Below, one piece after another: positions 28,070 through 37,648 of a stretch of DNA of 59,011 nucleotides. The position numbers and the translations under genes are program-made. The DNA comes from Algibacter sp. GTDB taxonomy: Bacteria > Bacteroidota > Bacteroidia > Flavobacteriales > Flavobacteriaceae. The stretch is from positions 1-59,011 of the forward strand of contig NZ_JAQWOO010000009.1 in assembly GCF_029245835.1 (NCBI RefSeq), in the 5' to 3' direction. The number at the start of each line of letters is the position of its first letter. Position 1 is the stretch's first letter. Under the pieces are notes generated by a model. It ran no database searches, was not told the DNA's origin, and saw only the letters and a list, made by a program, of their open reading frames with translations.

Positions 28070-28227
28070 AGCTTTTATATTTAGTTATAGAATAATATAT
28101 ATTAAAAAAGAACAAGTTTTAAAATCACAAATCACTTCATTAAACACAAGTTATTAAGCCTTAAAAATTAACTCCCACCTTAAATTAAAATCCTTGTTTT
28201 CTATCCCTTTATTAAAGGAAGTATGGA

Positions 28228-28458
28228 TTAAGTTTGTAATTTAGATGTTAATTTTTCAACTGTTTTAAAGGCGCTCTTGAGTTCATCCTTATGAACATGA
28301 ATTTCTTGTAAGCCCTGAACAGGAGATCCAAAACCAGCTAATCGTGCTGATTCAGATTCGTCTTTAATTATTGCACATATGTTTAAATTTTGAAGCTCGT
28401 TAAAAATACGTTGAACTTCGATAAAATTTCCTGAAAATACTCTGATGTAATTAGACAT
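28228..28458 (-). CDS. DUF2007 small protein, copy 2
   Basis: The product has 76 residues, a paralogue of the preceding DUF2007 protein. It carries YIRVFSGNFIEVQRIFNELQNLNI, AIIKDESESARLAGFGSPVQG and IHVHKDELKSAFKTVEKL. The two share the N-terminal start MSxxYI, the IKDE and VHKDEL blocks and the overall length, and differ mainly in the central loop. This points to an old tandem duplication. No function is known. It is likely co-oriented with the first copy, but a gap of 158 bases leaves room for a separate promoter. Confidence 0.8.
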   Translation of the reverse strand: MSNYIRVFSGNFIEVQRIFNELQNLNICAIIKDESESARLAGFGSPVQGLQEIHVHKDELKSAFKTVEKLTSKLQT

Positions 28459-28529
28459 ATCTTAAATTTTTAAAGCTCCTTTATTAAAGATACGAAATTT
28501 TTGAATACAAAATAAGCTACAAAAGAGAA

Positions 28530-28561
28530 AAACCTTTCAAATTTTAAAATCTGAAAGGTTT
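28530..28561 (-). terminator. Terminator of pheT
   Basis: A perfect ten-pair stem AAACCTTTCA/TGAAAGGTTT at 28530-28539 and 28552-28561 lies 26 bases after the pheT stop. On the minus strand it ends in GGTTTTTCTC, a short T run. Confidence 0.8.
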
Positions 28562-28586
28562 AGCATGTAATATGATAATTAGAAAT

Positions 28587-31013
28587 TTACCTTAATTCAG
28601 CTCCAAGCTGTTTTTCAAAATTACTTTGAAGCTTATTCATAATTTTATCAATCTGCTTATCAGTAAGCGTTTTGTTTTCATCTTGTAAAGTAAAACTAAC
28701 GGCATAACTTTTTTTGCCTTTTGGTAAGTTTTTTCCTTGGTAAACATCAAATAGATTAACACCTCTTAATAATTGCTTTTCGCTTTGTTTAGCAATTTTA
28801 TATATGGATTCAAATGTTATATGGTCATCTAAAAGTAAAGCAAAATCACGACGAACTTCAGGATATTTAGGAATGGCTTTAAACTTAATTTTATTGTGTT
28901 TAACAAGGTCTAAAATGGTGTCCCACTTAAAATCTGCATATATAATCTCTTGTGCTATATCAAAATGCTTAAGGATAGGCTTCTTAACTAAACCAAAATC
29001 AACCAGTTTGTTTTTTCCTAATCCAAAACTTATACCTTCTGCAAATAAATCACTTTTAATTGGTGATTCATTAAATCTAGAGATTCCTAAACGGTTAAGT
29101 ATAGAAATTATTAAACCCTTCATCAAGAAAAAACCTGTTTGCTTATTGGTACCGTACCAATTTTCTGATGTTTCTTTACCGGTTATAAATAGGGATAAAT
29201 GTTTAAATTCTTCGCGCTTATCGTCAAAACCATGATAGGTTTTTCCAAATTCAAATAATTTTAAATCAGAGCGTTTTCTGTTGATATTAAAGGATGCAGC
29301 TTCTAAACCAGAAAATAATAAGGACTGCCTTAATACGGATAGATCTCTACTTAAAGGGTTAAGCATTGTTATATTATGCGCTTCTTTTAACTGCTCACTT
29401 AATGCTACATAATTTGGTGTTGTAAGTGAGTTCGATAGAATTTCAAAAAAACCCTGTGAAACTAATTGATTTCCAATAATATTTTGAATTTTATAATCTT
29501 CAAAGCGTGTTGTAGAAGAAATAGATGCGTTAAGTTTTTCCGTAGTTTTAATATTGTTATATCCGTAAACACGCAGTATTTCTTCAATAACATCAGCCTC
29601 TCGCTGAACATCATTTCTGTAAGCAGGTACCGTTAATCCTAAACCTGTTTCAGTAACATTATTTACTTTGATATCTAACGAAGTTAAAATACGTTTTATA
29701 GTTTCTTTTGGAATTTCTTCACCAATTAATTTTTCGGCATTTTGAAAACTTAAACGTACCTCAAAATCTTTAATTTTTTTTGGGTATGCATCAATAATAT
29801 CGCTCGTTATTTCGCCACCAGCAATCTCTTGAATTAATAAAGCAGCTCGTTTTAAAGCGTATTCACAAATATTTGGATCGACACCACGCTCAAACCTAAA
29901 GGAAGCATCGGTATTTAATCCGTGACGTTTAGCAGATTTTCTAACACTTACAGGATTGAAGTAAGCGCTTTCTAAGAAAATACTAGTGGTGCTTTCTGTA
30001 ACTCCAGAATCAATACCTCCAAAAACACCAGCAATACACATGGGTTTTTCATTATCGCAAATCATTAAATCATCTTCGTGTAATTCCCGTTCTATGCCAT
30101 CTAAAGTGATGAATTTTGAGCCAGCTTTTAAAGTCTTAACTTCAATTTTGTTACCTGAAATTTTTGTAGCGTCAAATGCATGTAGTGGTTGTCCTAAATC
30201 GTGTAACACATAATTAGTTGCATCTACAATATTGTTTATTGGGCTTAAACCAATGGCTTTTAAACGGTGTTGTAACCAAGCGGGTGACTCAGCAACTTTT
30301 AAACCAGAAATGGTAACACCACAATAACGCGGTGCCAAATCTTTATTTATAACATCAACATCTATTTTTAAGGTGCGGTTTTCAACATTAAAGGCACTTA
30401 CAGATGGTGTAATTAATTCTAAATTAATATCTTTTTGTACTAAACCTGATTTTAAATCGCGAGCAGTTCCTAGGTGGCTCATAGCATCTGCTCGGTTTGG
30501 TGTTAAACCAATTTCAAAAACCTGATCGTTTTCAATATCAAAAATATCAGCAGCCAATGTACCTACTGTAATTTTATCATCTAAAACTAAAATACCATCG
30601 TGAGATTTTCCTAAACCCAATTCATCTTCGGCACAAATCATACCATGACTTTCCTCACCTCTAATTTTACCTTTCTTGATAGTCCAAGACTCACCTTCAT
30701 CAGTATATAAAGTTGTTCCTATAGTAGCTACAGGTACTTTCTGTCCAGCAGCAACATTAGGTGCACCACAAACAATTTGTAATGATGCATCTCCACCAAT
30801 ATCAACTGTTGTTATTTTTAATTTATCTGCATTGGGGTGCTTAATGCAAGTTAAAACCTCGCCAACTACGACACCTTCTAGTCCTCCTTTAATCGATTGG
30901 TATGTATTTAAACCCTCAACTTCAAGTCCTAAATCTGTAAGTAATTCGCTGGTTTGTTCTGGTGTCCAATCTGTTTTTAAAAACTGTTTTAACCAGTTAT
31001 ATGAAATTTGCAT
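28587..31013 (-). CDS. pheT: Phenylalanine--tRNA ligase beta subunit
   Basis: The product has 808 residues, the usual full length. In order: the N-terminal region MQISYNWLKQFL, a tRNA-binding OB fold (about 40-150, VVVGEVLTCIKHPNADKLKIT, QIVCGAPNV), the B3/B4 editing domain (about 210-400, HDLGQPLHAFDATKI, ESAYFNPVSVRKSAKRHGLNTDASFRFERGVD), the B5 domain and the inactive synthetase-like core. The C-terminal anticodon-binding FDX-ACB domain has YPEVRRDFALLLDD and SYAVSFTLQDENKTLTD. It forms the alpha2beta2 enzyme that charges tRNA-Phe; pheS is not in this window. It has its own promoter and terminator, so it is a single-gene unit. Confidence 0.97.
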   Translation of the reverse strand: MQISYNWLKQFLKTDWTPEQTSELLTDLGLEVEGLNTYQSIKGGLEGVVVGEVLTCIKHPNADKLKITTVDIGGDASLQIVCGAPNVAAGQKVPVATIGTTLYTDEGESWTIKKGKIRGEESHGMICAEDELGLGKSHDGILVLDDKITVGTLAADIFDIENDQVFEIGLTPNRADAMSHLGTARDLKSGLVQKDINLELITPSVSAFNVENRTLKIDVDVINKDLAPRYCGVTISGLKVAESPAWLQHRLKAIGLSPINNIVDATNYVLHDLGQPLHAFDATKISGNKIEVKTLKAGSKFITLDGIERELHEDDLMICDNEKPMCIAGVFGGIDSGVTESTTSIFLESAYFNPVSVRKSAKRHGLNTDASFRFERGVDPNICEYALKRAALLIQEIAGGEITSDIIDAYPKKIKDFEVRLSFQNAEKLIGEEIPKETIKRILTSLDIKVNNVTETGLGLTVPAYRNDVQREADVIEEILRVYGYNNIKTTEKLNASISSTTRFEDYKIQNIIGNQLVSQGFFEILSNSLTTPNYVALSEQLKEAHNITMLNPLSRDLSVLRQSLLFSGLEAASFNINRKRSDLKLFEFGKTYHGFDDKREEFKHLSLFITGKETSENWYGTNKQTGFFLMKGLIISILNRLGISRFNESPIKSDLFAEGISFGLGKNKLVDFGLVKKPILKHFDIAQEIIYADFKWDTILDLVKHNKIKFKAIPKYPEVRRDFALLLDDHITFESIYKIAKQSEKQLLRGVNLFDVYQGKNLPKGKKSYAVSFTLQDENKTLTDKQIDKIMNKLQSNFEKQLGAELR

Positions 31014-31390
31014 AAATCAATATCCTATTTGAAGTGACAAATATAAAATATTGCTGCAAGCATTCAAATAAAGCCTTGCGTTTTGTTGGTATATTGTTAT
31101 GATTTTGATTAATAAATTTTAAACTGATTTTAAGAAGTAAATAATTTTAGTGGTACTAGCGGTTTTAATGTTTTCCTATAAAGAAAAAAATAAATTTAAG
31201 ATACTTGAAAAGCTTTAGTATAGAATAAAGTTGAGGGTTAATAATTGTTTGAATTTCCATTTTAATTTTGAAATTATTTCTGAAAACGAATTACAAGATT
31301 TTAATGCTGAAGAAGATACTAAAGTTAAAATAATAGAATATGGAAACGATGCAGTTATATGCAAATTTAAGGTTTTGAAGGTTTTATAAT
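31014..31390. other. Intergenic region with promoter of pheT and a coding remnant
   Basis: The right part of the pheT leader holds its promoter. From about 31215 an open plus-strand frame without a start codon runs to TAA at 31387-31389. It gives about 57 residues (ending EYGNDAVICKFKVLKVL) with coding-like composition. It may be the 3' end of a decayed gene. Nothing else is seen. Confidence 0.35.
31038..31067 (-). promoter_or_regulatory. Promoter of pheT
   Basis: On the minus strand TTG (31065-31067), a 19-base spacer and TATATTTG (31038-31045) match the consensus exactly. Transcription should start near 31032, about 19 bases before the ATG at 31013. Confidence 0.75.
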
Positions 31391-31861
31391 TTAAAGGTCT
31401 TCCAACATCATATTAAAATCGTATTGTAAATCTTCATGCAGTTTATCAATTGTTTTTTTAGCTAATAAAATTTGACGATTGTACATGTTTTGAAGTTGTG
31501 TACTTCTTTTTATTGTTGGTTTAAAATCTTTTAGTTTTTTGCAAAAATAGAGAAGGAGCTCTACTTCAGTTTCTTTTTTCTGTGAGTAACGGATAAACTT
31601 TTTAACGTTTCTGAGTATTTTCCGAACGCTTTTTCTAATATAAAAATAGCTATCACGATTTATAATTTCAAACTCATCGTCCATATAACTTTTTACTGTT
31701 TCTATATAACCACTTTCGTTATGTGATTCAAATAGTAAGTAGGTAAGAAGCTCTTTGTTTTCTTTTTTAAACCTTGCTAAACGTAAACATAGTTCTTGGG
31801 TTTCTTTATGTGAAAGCGTATTTAGCTCTTTTTTGATTTCGGGAAGTGGTATGGCTTTCAT
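31391..31861 (-). CDS. Conserved-looking cytosolic protein of unknown function
   Basis: The product has 156 residues with no signal peptide or membrane segment. It is strongly charged and almost wholly helical by composition (LNTLSHKETQELCLRLARFKKENKELLTYLLFE; KSVRKILRNVKKFIRYSQKK), perhaps a small helical bundle. Two Cys are present but not in a metal-binding pattern. I do not recognise the family. Its leader contains a GC-rich palindromic repeat (31875-31902) whose outer edge is about 14 bases before the ATG, so the repeat will form a hairpin in the mRNA close to the ribosome-binding region. Confidence 0.6.
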   Translation of the reverse strand: MKAIPLPEIKKELNTLSHKETQELCLRLARFKKENKELLTYLLFESHNESGYIETVKSYMDDEFEIINRDSYFYIRKSVRKILRNVKKFIRYSQKKETEVELLLYFCKKLKDFKPTIKRSTQLQNMYNRQILLAKKTIDKLHEDLQYDFNMMLEDL

Positions 31862-31874
31862 AAATTTTTTTATA

Positions 31875-32022
31875 CCCCTAAAGTCCCCTCAAGGGGACAA
31901 TTATTCTGGCATATCTGTGTGTTTATATTTTGTTTAAATTATAGTATCTTAAATATCTGGATTATTTTATTCCGAAAATTTTTAGCGTCTAGATTGTCCC
32001 CTTGAGGGGACTTTAGAGGGGC
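31875..32022. repeat. Inverted pair of palindromic repeats flanking 90 bp
   Basis: Two copies of one 24-base sequence, inverted to each other, lie at about 31876-31900 and 31993-32016. Each contains the palindrome GTCCCC-TTGA-GGGGAC and an outward tail ACTTTAG(A)GGGG. The 90 bases between (31903-31992) are AT-rich and non-coding. The right copy is followed by seven T (32023-32029) and might also end transcription. The layout, palindrome inside and GGGG-rich tail outside, is the same as at both ends of the cassette in recG. The rest of this gap to 32239 holds no gene. Confidence 0.8.
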
Positions 32023-32239
32023 TTTTTTTGATTTTTATTTCTTTTCAATTTATAACTAATTTATTTATTAGTTAATATTTATCAAACAAAGGTGATAAAT
32101 ATAAAAAAATCATAACAAGTGATAAGGATTTACAGATATTAAAAATGAACTTATTTTTTGATAGGAGACTTAAATTGGCGGATATTTGCGTTAGTGCTGC
32201 CTGTCTCATGCAAACACCCAAATGATTTAAAATTAAGTT

Positions 32240-34651
32240 TTATCTCAATTTAGGAAAATCGCTAGGATTTAATTCATGCATCACATCATAAATAGCCTCA
32301 TAAATATCTTCTGCTGAAGGTTTTGAGAAGTAGTCGCCATCATTACCATATGCGGGTCTGTGTGTTTTAGCTGTTACCGTTTTAGGAGCACTATCTAAAT
32401 ATTGAAAAGCATTTTGCTCATTTAAAATTTTATCTAAAATATATGCTGAGGCTCCACCAGGTACATCTTCATCAATAATAATGACTCTATTTGTTTTTGC
32501 AATACTTTTTATTATATCATGATTTAAATCAAAAGGCATTAATGATTGTATGTCAATAACTTCGGCATCTATTCCAACTGCTAAAAGGTCTTTTGCCGTT
32601 TGTTCCACAATACGTAATGTAGAGCCATACGATACTACTGTAATATCAGAGCCTTCTTTTATAATTTCTACTACGCCTATAGGTGTTTTAAGCACACCTA
32701 GATTATTTGGCATTTTCTCTTTTAGTCTATAGCCATTCAAGCATTCAACAACTATTGCCGGGTCGTCACCAAGTAAAAGGGTGTTATAAAAACCAGCAGC
32801 TTTAGTCATGTTTCTTGGTACTAATAAATTAACACCTTTTGCTAAATTTAAAATGCCTCCCATTTGAGATCCAGAATGCCATATGCCTTCTAATCTATGT
32901 CCACGAGTCCTGATTATTAAAGGGGCTTTCTGTTTGCCTTTTGTTCTGTAATGTAATGTGGCTAAATCGTCGCTAATTATTTGAATACAGTAAAGAATAT
33001 AGTCTAAATATTGAATTTCAGCTATAGGTCTTAAGCCACGTAAAGCCATACCAATACCTTGACCAATTATTGTAGCTTCTCTTATTCCTGTATCAGCAAC
33101 ACGTAATTCGCCATGTTTCTCTTGAAGGCCTTCTAGTCCTTGATTAACATCTCCTATATTACCTGTATCTTCTCCAAATATTAGGGCTTCAGGGTAGGTG
33201 CTAAAAATAGCGTCAAAATTATCACGAAGTATAATTCTTCCATCTACTTGTATAGCATCATCGTTATAAGCAGGCTTAATTTCTTTTATTCTTGTGTTAG
33301 AGCGTTGCGTTTCAGAATATAAATGCGAACTAAATTTAGGCTGAATAGTTTCAAAATAATTATTAATCCATTTGCTTAAAACTTTCTTTTCTGTAAAAGA
33401 CTCTTCAACAGTATACCTTAGTACTTTTCTAGCGTGGGATAAAATATCTTTTCTTGTTGGCTCACCAATCTTTACTAAACTGTCTTTTAATTTTGAAATA
33501 AAAACACGGTTAACACTATGTGATTCAACTTGATTTAAAACAGAAATGAGTTCTTGTTGTTCTTTTTTTACGGGCCTTAAAAAAGTGCTCCATGCATTCT
33601 GTCTAGCTTCTCTTACGGTTCTTTTAACAGACCTCTCAATTTCAATAAGTGCTTCATTTGTGGCAATACCACTCTCAATAATCCAATTACGGAATTTAGT
33701 GTTGCAATCATTTTTTGTCTCCCAATCTAAGCGTTCAACGGATTTATAACGCTCATGAGATCCTGAGGTAGAATGTCCTTGTGGTTGTGTTAATTCTTGA
33801 ACATGAATTAAAACAGGAACATGCTCTTCTCTTGCAATAGCTGAAGCTTCTTGATAGGTTTGAATAAGGTTTGCATAATCCCAACCTTTTACTCGTAAAA
33901 TTTCAAATCCTTTTTGGTCTTTATCCCTTTGAAAACCTTTCAGGATTTCTGAAATATTCTCTTTAGTGGTTTGATGTTTCGCATGCACTGAAATACCATA
34001 TTCATCATCCCAAATACTAATCACCATTGGGACTTGTAATACGCCTGCAGCATTGATAGTTTCAAAAAATAGCCCTTCGCTTGTACTTGCATTTCCAATA
34101 GTGCCCCAAGCCACTTCATTTCCTTCAATAGAAAAATGTGTTGTGTTAATCCCTTTAATTTCTCTATATATTTTTGAGGCTTGTGCTAAACCTAATAAAC
34201 GTGGCATTTGTCCTGCAGTAGGAGAGATGTCTGCACTAGAATTATATTGCTTGGTTAAATCTTTCCAGCTTCCATTGTCATTTAAACTATGTGTAACAAA
34301 ATGGCCTCCCATTTGTCGACCAGCAGACATGGGTTCTAAATCTATATTTGTATTTGCGTATAGACCAGCAAAAAACTGTTCTGGGGTTAGTTCTCCAATA
34401 GCCATCATAAAGGTTTGATCTCTGTAATATCCAGATCTCCAATCCCCTTTCAAAAAAGCTTTTGCCATGGCTAATTGCGGGATTTCTTTGCCATCACCAA
34501 AAATACCAAACTTAGCTTTTCCGGTTAGTACTTCCCGACGCCCTATTAAACTGCATTCTCGACTGATCAGAGCTATGCGATAGTCTGCAATAACTTCAGT
34601 TTTAAAGTCTTCGAATGATAAGTTGTTTTTTACGTTGGTTAAGGATTGCAT
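32240..34651 (-). CDS. Branched-chain/2-oxoacid dehydrogenase E1, fused alpha and beta subunits
   Basis: The product has 803 residues. The E1 alpha half (about 60-360) carries a thiamine-diphosphate site (GNASTSEGLFFETINAAGVLQVPMV) and DDEYGISV. The E1 beta half (about 465-795) has ALIFGEDTGNIGDVNQGLEGLQEKHGELRVADTGIREATIIGQGIGMALRG and RTRGHRLEGIWHSGSQMGGI, typical of E1 beta. The two chains are separate in most bacteria; the one-chain form is common in Bacteroidetes (recollection). The enzyme decarboxylates a 2-oxoacid and hands the acyl group to lipoyl-E2. The branched-chain substrate is a family-based guess. E2 and E3 genes are not nearby. It is a single gene with its own promoter. Confidence 0.87.
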   Translation of the reverse strand: MQSLTNVKNNLSFEDFKTEVIADYRIALISRECSLIGRREVLTGKAKFGIFGDGKEIPQLAMAKAFLKGDWRSGYYRDQTFMMAIGELTPEQFFAGLYANTNIDLEPMSAGRQMGGHFVTHSLNDNGSWKDLTKQYNSSADISPTAGQMPRLLGLAQASKIYREIKGINTTHFSIEGNEVAWGTIGNASTSEGLFFETINAAGVLQVPMVISIWDDEYGISVHAKHQTTKENISEILKGFQRDKDQKGFEILRVKGWDYANLIQTYQEASAIAREEHVPVLIHVQELTQPQGHSTSGSHERYKSVERLDWETKNDCNTKFRNWIIESGIATNEALIEIERSVKRTVREARQNAWSTFLRPVKKEQQELISVLNQVESHSVNRVFISKLKDSLVKIGEPTRKDILSHARKVLRYTVEESFTEKKVLSKWINNYFETIQPKFSSHLYSETQRSNTRIKEIKPAYNDDAIQVDGRIILRDNFDAIFSTYPEALIFGEDTGNIGDVNQGLEGLQEKHGELRVADTGIREATIIGQGIGMALRGLRPIAEIQYLDYILYCIQIISDDLATLHYRTKGKQKAPLIIRTRGHRLEGIWHSGSQMGGILNLAKGVNLLVPRNMTKAAGFYNTLLLGDDPAIVVECLNGYRLKEKMPNNLGVLKTPIGVVEIIKEGSDITVVSYGSTLRIVEQTAKDLLAVGIDAEVIDIQSLMPFDLNHDIIKSIAKTNRVIIIDEDVPGGASAYILDKILNEQNAFQYLDSAPKTVTAKTHRPAYGNDGDYFSKPSAEDIYEAIYDVMHELNPSDFPKLR

Positions 34652-34672
34652 AGGTTCATGCTTTTAGCGTTG

Positions 34673-34703
34673 CAAAAGTAGTTAAAATCTGCCTTTTTTG
34701 CAA
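34673..34703 (-). promoter_or_regulatory. Promoter of the E1 fusion gene
   Basis: On the minus strand TTG (34701-34703), a 20-base spacer and TACTTTTG (34673-34680) fit the Bacteroidetes consensus. The predicted leader is about 15 bases. Confidence 0.65.
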
Positions 34704-34819
34704 TTTAATTTTGAGCTAAAAAACTATGAAATCCGTAATAATTAAAATTTTAGTGTTGTTATTATGAATTATATGAAATTTATGTAGGTAAAAACTAATA
34801 ATAATGTAATACCATTGTT

Positions 34820-37648
34820 TTAATACCAACGTCTTCTAAATAGACCTAAAAGTGCTTGTGGGTCTGCGGTGAATTTAAAACGAATTTTTTGATCGTAATT
34901 AGGTTGACCAATTTCCCAACCTAAGTTAGAATATATCGGAAAATAAACTTCAAAATAATCTGTAACTAAATTTATTCGTATGCCTGAATCATAAACAAAT
35001 TTTGGAGAAATAAATTTGTTTTTTACTAAGCCTAAATCTCCATAAGCAAGAATGTACTGCCAGATAGTTGTACTGGCATTTATAGTAGTTATCCATTGAT
35101 TTGCAAATGGTGTTTCTAATTTAGATTTAAAACCACCTTCAGCTTCAATATATTGTTGACTAAAAATACCTGTTGCTTCAGAGCGTCCTAAATAGTTGTA
35201 ATCGAATAAATAATCTGTTGGTCTATCTAAAGCAAAACTAAAATAATTCGAATTACTATCTGTGTTGTTCTTTAAAAAAGCACCTGCAAATGCGCGGATA
35301 TTTATTTGTCTGTTACTTTCAAAAAGGCGTCTGAATTCATAATTAAAAGATATTTTACTGAACTTATCACCAATTTGAAAATCGCCATACCATTTGTTAT
35401 AGTTAATTAAATTGTCATTAGAATTCACATATCTAAGATTCAAAATACTATAATTTGGTTCATTTGAGGTTAAAACATTTGTTAAGTCTTTATCTCTATT
35501 AATATTTACATGTCTTAAGCTTAACCATTGCCTTTTATTAGATCTAAAGTCGTTATTTTCTCTAAATGAAAATAGAATTGAAGGTGTGATTTGTCGAACA
35601 AATAAATCTTCGGCATAAGAACTATAGCCACCAGCTATACCGTAGGTTATAGAATATAAATCTTTGTTTTTTACATAATGTGTTTTAAAAATTGAAGCAG
35701 AACCCGTTAGTGATTTTGATTTAAATGAATAACGTGGAGCAATCTTGTAGTCAAAAAGTTTTCTTAGAACTGTTTTGTTATAAATTTTAGCGCCTGCAGT
35801 AAAACCATCATAAATATTATTAAACTCAACTATTGGCATAAAAAATACCTGATTGAAATATGGGTCTTCAATATCTTGAAAAAGTCTAAATTGAAATGGT
35901 TTATTGTTGAAGAAAAAACCTTTTAACGATTTCCAATTATCTCGTAAATTAAATTCTGGAATACTATTACTATAATTTAATACAAGTTTATTGGCATCTA
36001 AACGCGGAATGGTTAAGGTCTTGTTTTTATTAATGTTCTCTACCCAAATTTTTGAAACAATACTATCGTTATTAAGGCTATATAGCGAAACAGGAGCTTT
36101 ATTGTTATTTCTATTTAAAATGGTAAGTGTAATAGAATCTTCAGTTTTTTTAACCTTTTTAATTTTAAAATCTATGGTCTTCCTAGTTGTTAAATAATCT
36201 TCAAAAAACCAATCAATATCTTTTTCTGTTTTAGATTTGATAAGTTTTTTGAAGTCGTTAACGTTAGTTTCTTTTAGTTTATTTTCTCTTAAAAAGGATT
36301 CAATACTATTTTCAACAATATTCTGATTTACAAAATCATCTAAATATTTAAGTCCAACACCGGCCTTGTATTTATTAGCAATATTTTTATTGAATTTTAA
36401 TAACGAATCTTTAGCCATTGTTAGTGGTTGGTCTCTATTCGTTCTTGCCATTAACATATATGCTAAAACATATTTATCATTAAATTTCATATCAGCAGCA
36501 TGAAATGAACGGACACCCCAAAAATCGGAGATTTCACCTAAAAATTTCATGTTAGGGTAGTGCTCATCAACATATTTCATTAAATAATAAATCTGTATGC
36601 CGTCAATTAACCATTGCTCTTTTCTTGGATTAATTAAAAGGGTATTTGATAAGTAATTATATAAAGCAATTTTTAAAATTTTCAATTCGTATTGAAAATG
36701 GTTGGGATAAGGTTTTATAAAACTTGGTAAAAAATTAAGCCCGTAAATAGGGTCTTTTTCATAATCAATTTGAGTTATGAGCAATTTATTATGTGGGTAT
36801 TTTCCAAATTTTTTAGTGATGAATTTGGTGACTTTTTCTGTAATCAATATTTTGTCAATAACTTCTAAGCCTTCATCACCTATATTTGAGATTAAAGTGA
36901 AATTATCATCTTGTACACTCTTAAAATCTGAAATTTTACTCAAAAATAATTTGTTATTAAGTCTATTATTTCCTTTAAGATTAACTATTTGTTTGTCAGG
37001 GAGTTGTTTTGTTTTTTCTACATCTAATTCTGAGATTAAATCATATCCGTTTGGGTGTTCAATCTCTAATGTGACATCTGATTTAGGAATAAATAAATCG
37101 TCTAAATTTTTATTACTAAAATAATGCCATTTGCCATTATAAATAGCAGGAGTTATATACCAGTATCTTAAGTTTATATCGCCTTGATCTGTAATACCAT
37201 ATTTAGTAAATTTCGCACTTGGAATTTTTACTAAATATTGAAGGTTAATAGAGTAAGAATCATTAGGTTTTACGGGTTTGTTTAAAATAACTTTTAGAAT
37301 ATCAATTTGATTTTTTACTTGTTGAAATATTAAATTTTCACCATTTTGCTGCATAGAAGTAACTACAGAATAGCCTCTATCTTTGTTTTTAGCAAGATGA
37401 AAATCGTTATTATATTCATCAGCAATACGAATGGCTAAAGGTGTTTTTTTTGTAGCGTAACTATTGTTCCAATCGTTTAAATAGATGGTGTCTAAAACAT
37501 CATTTGTCGTATTTTGATACTGTATATTTTGAGTGATTTTTATTTGTCTATTATCAATATCAAAAATAGCTTTGACATCAATTTTATTTTGACCAAAACT
37601 TGTAAGACAAATTAAAAAAAACAGAAAACAGTTAAAAAAAATTTTCAA
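34820..37648 (-). CDS. M1-peptidase-like protein without HExxH, with barrel-like C-terminal half
   Basis: The product has 942 residues and a signal peptide (1-19, ending TSFGQ). Residues 20-500 look like the M1 aminopeptidase fold. An N-terminal beta domain has IKITQNIQYQNTTNDVLDTIYLNDWNNSYA, followed by a gluzincin-like helical domain with KEQWLIDGIQIYYLMKYVDEHYP, the place of the WLxEG helix. The zinc motif HExxH is absent from the whole protein; the equivalent helix reads LKIALYNYLSNTLL. From about 590 to 942 it is rich in aromatic beta strands (PYFNQVFFMPIVEFNNIYDGFTAGAKIYNK) and ends in RRRWY, like an Omp85/surface-antigen barrel. I infer an outer membrane protein with a non-catalytic peptidase-like periplasmic part. 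Confidence 0.72.
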   Translation of the reverse strand: MKIFFNCFLFFLICLTSFGQNKIDVKAIFDIDNRQIKITQNIQYQNTTNDVLDTIYLNDWNNSYATKKTPLAIRIADEYNNDFHLAKNKDRGYSVVTSMQQNGENLIFQQVKNQIDILKVILNKPVKPNDSYSINLQYLVKIPSAKFTKYGITDQGDINLRYWYITPAIYNGKWHYFSNKNLDDLFIPKSDVTLEIEHPNGYDLISELDVEKTKQLPDKQIVNLKGNNRLNNKLFLSKISDFKSVQDDNFTLISNIGDEGLEVIDKILITEKVTKFITKKFGKYPHNKLLITQIDYEKDPIYGLNFLPSFIKPYPNHFQYELKILKIALYNYLSNTLLINPRKEQWLIDGIQIYYLMKYVDEHYPNMKFLGEISDFWGVRSFHAADMKFNDKYVLAYMLMARTNRDQPLTMAKDSLLKFNKNIANKYKAGVGLKYLDDFVNQNIVENSIESFLRENKLKETNVNDFKKLIKSKTEKDIDWFFEDYLTTRKTIDFKIKKVKKTEDSITLTILNRNNNKAPVSLYSLNNDSIVSKIWVENINKNKTLTIPRLDANKLVLNYSNSIPEFNLRDNWKSLKGFFFNNKPFQFRLFQDIEDPYFNQVFFMPIVEFNNIYDGFTAGAKIYNKTVLRKLFDYKIAPRYSFKSKSLTGSASIFKTHYVKNKDLYSITYGIAGGYSSYAEDLFVRQITPSILFSFRENNDFRSNKRQWLSLRHVNINRDKDLTNVLTSNEPNYSILNLRYVNSNDNLINYNKWYGDFQIGDKFSKISFNYEFRRLFESNRQINIRAFAGAFLKNNTDSNSNYFSFALDRPTDYLFDYNYLGRSEATGIFSQQYIEAEGGFKSKLETPFANQWITTINASTTIWQYILAYGDLGLVKNKFISPKFVYDSGIRINLVTDYFEVYFPIYSNLGWEIGQPNYDQKIRFKFTADPQALLGLFRRRWY

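Noticed and set aside
28804-29235. 143-codon plus-strand ORF inside pheT
   Set aside because: It is antisense to a complete, highly conserved gene, with no ribosome-binding site and no known similarity.
32240-34651. E1 fusion as an assembly or frameshift artefact
   Set aside because: The linker is long, coding and in frame, and one-chain alpha/beta E1 proteins are usual in Bacteroidetes.
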